Under the pieces are notes generated by a model. It was not told where the DNA came from, ran no database searches, and saw only the letters and a program-made list of their open reading frames with translations. Of a stretch of 32,916 nt of DNA, positions 28,601 through 32,916 are shown in pieces. The number at the start of each line of letters is the position of its first letter. The stretch's first letter is position 1. The translations under genes were made by a program, and so were the position numbers. The stretch lies in IMG/VR virus record IMGVR_UViG_3300010354_000321, positions 1 through 32,916 of that record. The stretch is one strand, 5' to 3'. Origin of the DNA: a virus.

Positions 28601-29805
28601 GAGCCTTGATTGACGAAAGATATAGGCTTGCCACTGCAAAAGGGAATGACGACAATCTCTCCGCATTGGATAGACAGCGTCAACAGAGCGATCTTTTGCT
28701 CGAAAAGAATAAGGCAATTGCCAAGGCACAAAGTGATTACGGCAAGGCTCTGACGTTGGCAAATATTGAGCTCAAGAAGCCTTACGAAGATTTAATTAGA
28801 GACGAAAAGCTGCTTGCTAAAGAGCAGAGTCTGCGCCTGGACAACTATCGAGACGGCCTGCTTGAGCTCACTCCAGCTCAACAGGCACAACTTGCTATTG
28901 ATGAAAAGACCAAAGAACTGTCTGAAGATCAGCGCACTATTCTCCAGGAGACTTTAGGCATTTACGAGGATCTCATTCGCAAGCGCCTGGAGAACGCTCA
29001 AATTGCCGAGCGTGAAAAAGAACTGGCAACAGTTAGGCAGCAAATTGATGTCACTGAAGCAGGGCTGGGTGCTGGTTTCTTGGGCGAGGCGGCTACTGCT
29101 TACGAGCAGACTCTGCTGAAGCCAGGCGCCACAAAAGAAGATGCCATGAAGATGGCAAAACTGACTGAGCAACTGAGCCTGCTCAAAATGCAGGCCGACT
29201 CCACCAGGCAGTCCATCGAGGGCATTGGCAGTGCCTTTGCAACCACCATGTTTGATGGCACGATTGCCCTGGCAGAAGGCAGCAAGACCACGAAGGAAGT
29301 GTTTGCTGATTTGGTTAAGAGCTTGGCTCAAATGTTGATGAACGCTGCCAAGCAAATGATCGCCACTTACATCGCCATTGGCATTGCTCGCATGTTTGCG
29401 GGCATGGGAGCAAGCAGTGCTGGCTCCAAAGCCGCTCCGAAGGTTGATATTCCTGCTTATGGAACTCCCACCTTGGGAGGGGCGCCAATGTATGCCAATG
29501 GCGGCATTGCGCCTGGTGGTTTCAAGGCGTTTGCCGCTGGTGGCATTGTTACTGGTCCCACTTTGGGTCTTGTTGGAGAAGGTCGCTATAACGAAGCCAT
29601 CATCCCAATGCCCAATGGCAAGGCCGTGCCAGTGGACCTTCAAGGTAGCGCTGGTGGATCCACGAATGTAGTGATCAACGTAGATGCAAAAGGCACGCAG
29701 GCACAAGGTAATGATGCCAATGCAAACTCCCTTGGTCGCATTCTTGCTGGAGCCGTGCAAGAAGAAATTATGCGTCAGAAGCGCCCTGGCGGCCTCCTCG
29801 CCTAA
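25630..29805 (+). CDS. Tail tape measure protein
   Basis: The 1391-aa product sets tail length and later enters the host. Order: N-terminal mixed domain (1-95), a SAP-like helix-turn-helix at 138-170 (LEDLTVKQLQGLARQEGITF), Gly/Ala-rich linkers, a tape-measure domain (about 385-560; FRNQLDAVTKTSNQFGP and MASKGQVMSEELKGQLGDVL), a hydrophobic membrane-active block (about 683-787), long charged coiled coils (about 940-1190), and a C-terminal Gly/Pro segment. At 3 bp per residue and about 0.15 nm per residue, a tail near 200 nm is expected. The ORF starts 32 bp after the chaperone frame. Confidence 0.92.
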   Translation: MAGNAAELRLQVTLDRQFFRGQLASLGQIASGYRIPIAVSIDRRSVQSELNKLGDNIRRRNYRLTVETNLSAEIAKAETLANKLAALAGKLKVSGGGGFAQSAQGAAGLMEYMRTQGLSGGGGFVGAGRSARFQKALEDLTVKQLQGLARQEGITFSGLRKSALIDKLLKDVSQTAMENILGNVEMALRRPVRGIFPSGRAVSQGPLSTFGMGGRAQQFPVSPMMTGGVGAGGGSFVPMQGGARAANQASSALTGLIQRMRALGDFIAGEDPATLARDAQRYAVMQGAAGRSQYAFPTHRMIYPSSPLGRITPQSSMFAQMGTPMGPVPNLPSPGAGAFGRALAGVSIPGAAQIRELGNEFAQATKQVLLYGTAYKALAFMTSLPGQAFNAAKGMETFRNQLDAVTKTSNQFGPSLRFIEQTIGELNVPIDSARNGFVRLFASLQPANFDPSTIQDLFSGITKASATFGLSADQVDRVFYAFGQMASKGQVMSEELKGQLGDVLPGSLALFAEAAQMSMTDFTAALEDGVFKGDAMRVLLENVAVLMNTKFSDAATKASQTLQGQLNAMQNSLQLMYEAMQPIVNRFAAAFGPAINALVKDATDVIKAFNLGISTTGDYFSQMSPRAQAFYSALTNILPTLRGLATSLGSAATNAGYFTSTLLTLLQPLLGVGKAALDFASIPFVARMGAYAAVVGVLTQAFVLLRNTGIIQATVAMVRFIATMSVAQIRVYIAGIQTLVMVFASMATSVNVARVAVTALKVSLVSLGVGAVMLALDAVISKLFSIGNAADNAKIRAAALTDELLRAAEAGDTATASARLVEAETQVQSITQAENILRRMQGGNMRLTRAEYQKLQQTGLAAGINFGAPQATTPGQIAANLEAARQGKVAALNVAGQSQEALQDAAQVALNRQRQMDQARQAGLKPLPAGAGEEGTAGGKKLEKYYSDRTKQLQDDLAIQLNQLEVQRKQGALSETQYAIQRATAEFATERALIDERYRLATAKGNDDNLSALDRQRQQSDLLLEKNKAIAKAQSDYGKALTLANIELKKPYEDLIRDEKLLAKEQSLRLDNYRDGLLELTPAQQAQLAIDEKTKELSEDQRTILQETLGIYEDLIRKRLENAQIAEREKELATVRQQIDVTEAGLGAGFLGEAATAYEQTLLKPGATKEDAMKMAKLTEQLSLLKMQADSTRQSIEGIGSAFATTMFDGTIALAEGSKTTKEVFADLVKSLAQMLMNAAKQMIATYIAIGIARMFAGMGASSAGSKAAPKVDIPAYGTPTLGGAPMYANGGIAPGGFKAFAAGGIVTGPTLGLVGEGRYNEAIIPMPNGKAVPVDLQGSAGGSTNVVINVDAKGTQAQGNDANANSLGRILAGAVQEEIMRQKRPGGLLA

Positions 29806-29824
29806 TCCTTCTTAAACTAATCCA

Positions 29825-30160
29825 ATGGCCACTTTTAGTACGCAACCAAGCCGTTCTGCACGGGCGACAATTAAGCCTTCCATCAGGGCAACAAAGCTTG
29901 GTGATGGCTACGAACAGCGCCTAGCTTTTGGCTTAAACAGAAGACCTGAAGAATGGTCGCTCACTTTTCATGCTCGCTCGACCACTGAACGTGACACTGT
30001 GCTTGATTTCTTTGAAGCACGCAATGGCACTGAAAGTTTTGATTGGACAACGCCCAATGGCGATGCTGGAAAATATGTATGTAGCGAATGGGAAGTAGAA
30101 GTGGATTTGAATAATTATTTCATCATTTCTACTAAGTTTCGCCAAGTGTTTGAACCGTAA
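29825..30160 (+). CDS. Minor tail protein, lambda gpM-like
   Basis: The 111-aa product has the short beta fold of Phage_min_tail proteins: RATKLGDGYEQRLAFGL, EEWSLTFHARSTTERD and FFEARNGTESFDWTTPNGD. These fit the M family that joins the tube tip to the tail tip. The stop overlaps the L-like start as TAATG. The gene follows the tape measure by 19 bp. Confidence 0.8.
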   Translation: MATFSTQPSRSARATIKPSIRATKLGDGYEQRLAFGLNRRPEEWSLTFHARSTTERDTVLDFFEARNGTESFDWTTPNGDAGKYVCSEWEVEVDLNNYFIISTKFRQVFEP

Positions 30161-31092
30161 TGGCTGTTCCCTTTTCAGAAGCTCAAGGCCTAAATCCTTC
30201 TTCAATTATTGAGCTGTTTGAGCTTGAACTCAATCAGCTCCAGCATGGCTCTACAGAGGTGTATCGCTTCCATTCAGGAACAAGTCTTAAGAGCAATGGC
30301 AGCGTTTACTGGGCAGGTAATGAATACACGGCATTCCCCATCATCGCAGAAGGGTTTGAATATCAAGGGGGAGGACAACTCCCCCGCCCTAAGTTAAAAA
30401 TTGCCAACTTAAGTGGCACTATTACATCGCTACTGTTGCTGCTGCCAAATGGTCTTGAGGGTGCAAAAGTAAAGCGCATTCGCACTTTTGCTCGTTACAT
30501 CGATAACAATAACTTTCCTGGCGATACCAACCCGTTTGGTGCTCCAGATAGCAGCATGAAGCTGCCTGATGAAATCTTTTACATTGATCGCCTTGCCACT
30601 GAAACACGCGATGTAGTTGAGTTTGAACTTGTTGCAGTTTTTGACTTAATTGGCGTGAGAAGTCCGAAGCGACAGTGCATTCCTAATCTTTGTCAATGGA
30701 CATACAAAAGTGCAGAATGCTCTTATACGCCCGCCCCATCATTCACTGGCACTTATTCTCGAAGCGGGACAACAGTTTCAGTGGTTGGATCTGGCCTTGG
30801 CTTCACCAATGGCGACAATGTCTATTTGGACTTCACGAGCGGCGGCGTTCTTGACGGGGGCTATATCATTTCCAATGCCACGGCTAGCGGCTTCACGGTG
30901 ACAACTGCTGCCTCTGGCACTGCTTCTGGCAATGTCACGGGCACACAGTATTACGATGCAAATAATAATTTCGTCACTGCTTCAGGCAGTGACTCATGCG
31001 GCAAGCAATTGACAAGCTGCAAGACGAGATTTGGTGAGAATAGCCAGCTACCATTTGGTTCATTCCCAGGCATTGGAGCCTTTAAGCAGTGA
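30160..31092 (+). CDS. Minor tail protein, lambda gpL-like, with inserted beta domain
   Basis: The 310-aa product is the tail-tip hub protein L. N-terminal [12 protein letters not shown] and [20 protein letters not shown] are typical. The cysteines that in lambda gpL hold an Fe-S cluster are visible: [16 protein letters not shown], then [16 protein letters not shown]. Between the third and fourth lies an added Gly/Ser/Thr-rich domain (about 195-270; [20 protein letters not shown]). The start overlaps the M stop (TAATG) and the stop overlaps the K-like GTG start (GTGA). Confidence 0.82.
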   Translation: MAVPFSEAQGLNPSSIIELFELELNQLQHGSTEVYRFHSGTSLKSNGSVYWAGNEYTAFPIIAEGFEYQGGGQLPRPKLKIANLSGTITSLLLLLPNGLEGAKVKRIRTFARYIDNNNFPGDTNPFGAPDSSMKLPDEIFYIDRLATETRDVVEFELVAVFDLIGVRSPKRQCIPNLCQWTYKSAECSYTPAPSFTGTYSRSGTTVSVVGSGLGFTNGDNVYLDFTSGGVLDGGYIISNATASGFTVTTAASGTASGNVTGTQYYDANNNFVTASGSDSCGKQLTSCKTRFGENSQLPFGSFPGIGAFKQ

Positions 31093-31811
31093 ATAAAGCC
31101 AGCAAGGCTGCTGCGCTTGAGCATGCAAAGCAACGCTTCCCCGAGGAGGCGTGTGGTGTGGTTGTCATCATTAAAGGCAAAGAGCGCTACATGCCATGCC
31201 GCAACTTGGCAACGGACCATGAATTCTTCATTCTTGATCCAGAAGACTTTGCCGCTTGTGAAGATAAGGGCGCAGTGATTGCTATTTTCCATAGTCATCC
31301 TCGCACTCGTCCAGTGCCATCACAGGCAGATCTCGTTGCCTGCGAGCAGTCGGGACTGCCCTGGTACATTTGCAACCCTCAAACTGAAGAATGGGGCGAA
31401 TGTGCCCCATCTGGCTTCAAGGCACCCCTACTGGGGCGCGAGTGGGTGTGGGCAGTGCAAGATTGCTGGACTTTGTGTAGGGATTGGTATGCAGAGAAAG
31501 GCATCATCCTGCCGGATTGGCAGCGTCCAATAACGCCAGAAGAGTTTAATGATGCACCATTGTTTGATGGCTGCTGGGAAGAAGCTGGTTTTTATGAGCT
31601 GCCTGCTGATGAACCGCTGCAATTTGGCGATAGCTTGCTTATGTGCATTGAAGACAGGCAGGGTAAATTAAATCATTGTGGAGTGTATGTGGGTGATCAA
31701 ATGGTGCTTCATCATCTAAGAGGGCGATTAAGTAGTCGAGATATCTATGGAGAATGGCTACAATCGACTACAGGACGCAGATTGCGGCACAAGGATTGGC
31801 CCCCATGTTGA
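31089..31811 (+). CDS. Tail assembly protein, lambda gpK-like (JAB + NlpC/P60)
   Basis: The 240-aa product starts with GTG inside the L stop. Its N-terminal JAMM/MPN domain has E19/E20 (FPEEACG), H68-S-H70-P and S78/D81 (PSQADL), a zinc metalloprotease set. The C-terminal NlpC/P60 peptidase domain has C126 ([11 protein letters not shown]) and H196 ([10 protein letters not shown]). The two-domain order equals lambda gpK, needed for tail-tip assembly and cell-wall passage. All key residues are in place. It overlaps the I-like gene by 7 bp. Confidence 0.88.
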   Translation: MNKASKAAALEHAKQRFPEEACGVVVIIKGKERYMPCRNLATDHEFFILDPEDFAACEDKGAVIAIFHSHPRTRPVPSQADLVACEQSGLPWYICNPQTEEWGECAPSGFKAPLLGREWVWAVQDCWTLCRDWYAEKGIILPDWQRPITPEEFNDAPLFDGCWEEAGFYELPADEPLQFGDSLLMCIEDRQGKLNHCGVYVGDQMVLHHLRGRLSSRDIYGEWLQSTTGRRLRHKDWPPC

Positions 31812-32464
31812 GAAAAGTGCGGGTGTATGGTCGTCTTGCGCAATTTTTAGGACGCCATAGTTTTGAAGCAGATGTGAACAGCGCAGCGGAAGCCATTCGC
31901 TTTTTACTGGCAAATTTTCCTGCATTGGAAGCCCATATGACCCAGCAGTATTACAAAGTATGCCTAGCTGAAGAGGCTATTGGTTTGCAGGATCTGCACG
32001 TTGAAGGGGGAGACAAGGAAATCAAGATTATCCCTGTATATGTAGGCGCTGGCGGCAAAGGAATGAATATCGGCATGATTCTTGCGGGCGTCGCATTGGT
32101 TGCATTGTCATTCGTCACCTTTGGCGCAGGTGCTTGGGCTGGTCTTGCTGGTTATGGCGCCACCGGAGCCTTTGCAGCAACAGGCAGTGTTTTATCGTTC
32201 ACCATCGGTGCAGGCTTGTTGCTCATGGGTACTGCTGGATTGTTGACATCCACGCCAAACTTGGTCACTCCCAGCGTTGGGGGCATGGGAAGTTACAACA
32301 CCGGCACTACCACTCGAGATACTGAGCTCGACCCTCAAAAGAGCTATAGCTTCAATGGAATTCAAAATACGAGCGCCACTGGGGCAGCCGTGCCCGTTAT
32401 CTACGGCGAAACGGTTGTTGGTAGTTTAGTGATCAGTGCAGGCCTTGATACTGATCAAACATGA
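31805..32464 (+). CDS. Tail assembly protein, lambda gpI-like
   Basis: From ATG 31805 (overlapping the K stop) the product is 219 aa. The N-terminal part is a ubiquitin-like beta-grasp fold ([20 protein letters not shown]) followed by a hydrophobic Gly/Ala-rich central block with probable membrane helices ([19 protein letters not shown] and [19 protein letters not shown]). The end has [20 protein letters not shown] then YGETVVGS, as in gpI, where this part contacts J. The frame is open upstream to 31754. The stop overlaps the J start as ATGA. Confidence 0.82.
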   Translation: MLRKVRVYGRLAQFLGRHSFEADVNSAAEAIRFLLANFPALEAHMTQQYYKVCLAEEAIGLQDLHVEGGDKEIKIIPVYVGAGGKGMNIGMILAGVALVALSFVTFGAGAWAGLAGYGATGAFAATGSVLSFTIGAGLLLMGTAGLLTSTPNLVTPSVGGMGSYNTGTTTRDTELDPQKSYSFNGIQNTSATGAAVPVIYGETVVGSLVISAGLDTDQT

Positions 32465-32916
32465 CAGAAATTAAGAAGATCATTGCAGGCGCTGGCGGCG
32501 GTGGTGGCGGCGGCGGAAGCGTTCAACAGAACGTTGTTGTTCAGCAGAATATTGTTGCGCCAACACGCACGCCTGTTCGTGATGCAGACAATCTGTCTAG
32601 CAAGCAATATGCAAAGATTTTAGATTTGATTTGCGAAGGAGAAATTGAAGGTTTTCCTTCTGCTAGGGACTATACAAGGGATACCACCAATTACAACAAT
32701 GCATTACTAAAGGATATTTTCTTTAATGGCACTCCTATTTTGCGCAGTGGCGCGGATGTAACAAACATCCAAGCCACGGATTACAACTTCTCCAATATGA
32801 CCGTAACCCCGCGTTACGGCACGCAGGCTCAGTCATATATTGGCGGATTTGAGCAAGTTGAGCAAGAAATAAGCGTCAATTTGCAAGTGAAAAATGTCAC
32901 TTCTGTGACGAAGCAA
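32461..32916 (+). CDS. Host-specificity / central fibre protein, lambda gpJ-like (partial)
   Basis: The frame opens at ATG 32461 and runs off the window, giving 152 residues. After a Gly-rich linker (a run of eight Gly) and QQNVVVQQNIVAP comes NLSSKQYAKILDLICEGEIE, the N-terminal block of phage J proteins. They form the tail-tip fibre that binds the receptor. The rest of the gene lies outside. Confidence 0.85.
   Translation, partial: MTEIKKIIAGAGGGGGGGGSVQQNVVVQQNIVAPTRTPVRDADNLSSKQYAKILDLICEGEIEGFPSARDYTRDTTNYNNALLKDIFFNGTPILRSGADVTNIQATDYNFSNMTVTPRYGTQAQSYIGGFEQVEQEISVNLQVKNVTSVTKQ

Noticed and set aside
1-32916. CRISPR array, insertion sequence, integrase or attachment site
   Set aside because: I saw no regular repeat-spacer pattern, transposase, recombinase or tRNA-derived core sequence.
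1-32916. Cyanobacterial HIP1 palindrome (GCGATCGC)
   Set aside because: I did not spot a full copy by eye; only partial matches such as GCGATCGA near 1217. It cannot be used as a host marker here.

Overview
The window looks like about 33 kb of a double-stranded DNA siphovirus that infects marine or freshwater picocyanobacteria (Synechococcus/Cyanobium type), cut open at both ends. The call rests on four things. There is a complete lambda-style tail module (tail-assembly G/GT frameshift pair, tape measure, M, L, K, I, start of J). There is a head module with a DUF1073-type portal, MuF-like protein, DUF2213-type protease and DUF2184-type capsid. There is a compact class I ribonucleotide reductase pair of the kind known from cyanopodoviruses and cyanosiphoviruses. 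Finally, there is a small protein with the C-terminal signature of CP12, the cyanobacterial Calvin-cycle regulator.

Layout. 1-2353 is an accessory region with small genes and a GP88-family protein, separated by a 0.75-kb non-coding block full of iterated repeats and palindromes. 2354-3421 is a 1.07-kb gene-free stretch with operator-like dyads and many hairpins. 3422-6444 carries a small ORF, nrdA, nrdB and two small ORFs; a terminator hairpin sits just before each RNR gene. 6386-9362 is a leftward unit: a PD-(D/E)XK-like nuclease, terminase large subunit, a small ORF, the CP12-like gene, a tiny cysteine-containing ORF, a 0.3-kb hairpin array, a DUF4278-like ORF and a UUCG-loop terminator. 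Rightward virion genes start at 9438 with portal and MuF-like protein.

The virion operon is interrupted at 11964-17755 by a seven-gene sugar/glycan cassette: a Rossmann epimerase-like protein, a TIM-barrel isomerase-like protein, an FAD oxidoreductase and four glycosyltransferase-like proteins. Two of the seven lie on the opposite strand. Head genes resume at 17779 with a DUF6496-like gene that appears to be joined to the next reading frame by a -1 ribosomal frameshift (A AAA AAG, 5-nt spacer, 8-bp stem). An XRE-type repressor gene follows on the minus strand. A 9-9-9 inverted repeat covers the start codon of the divergent prohead protease. Capsid, connector and tail genes then run without interruption to the window end.

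How the genes work together: RNR would supply dNTPs and the CP12-like protein could steer host carbon flux during infection. Portal, terminase, protease/scaffold and capsid build and fill the head. The connector and lambda-like tail genes build a long non-contractile tail. The sugar cassette may modify virions or the host surface. The parts most worth following up are the predicted frameshift fusion, the CP12-like gene downstream of terL, the repressor/operator inside the head module, the glycan island and the structured non-coding blocks.
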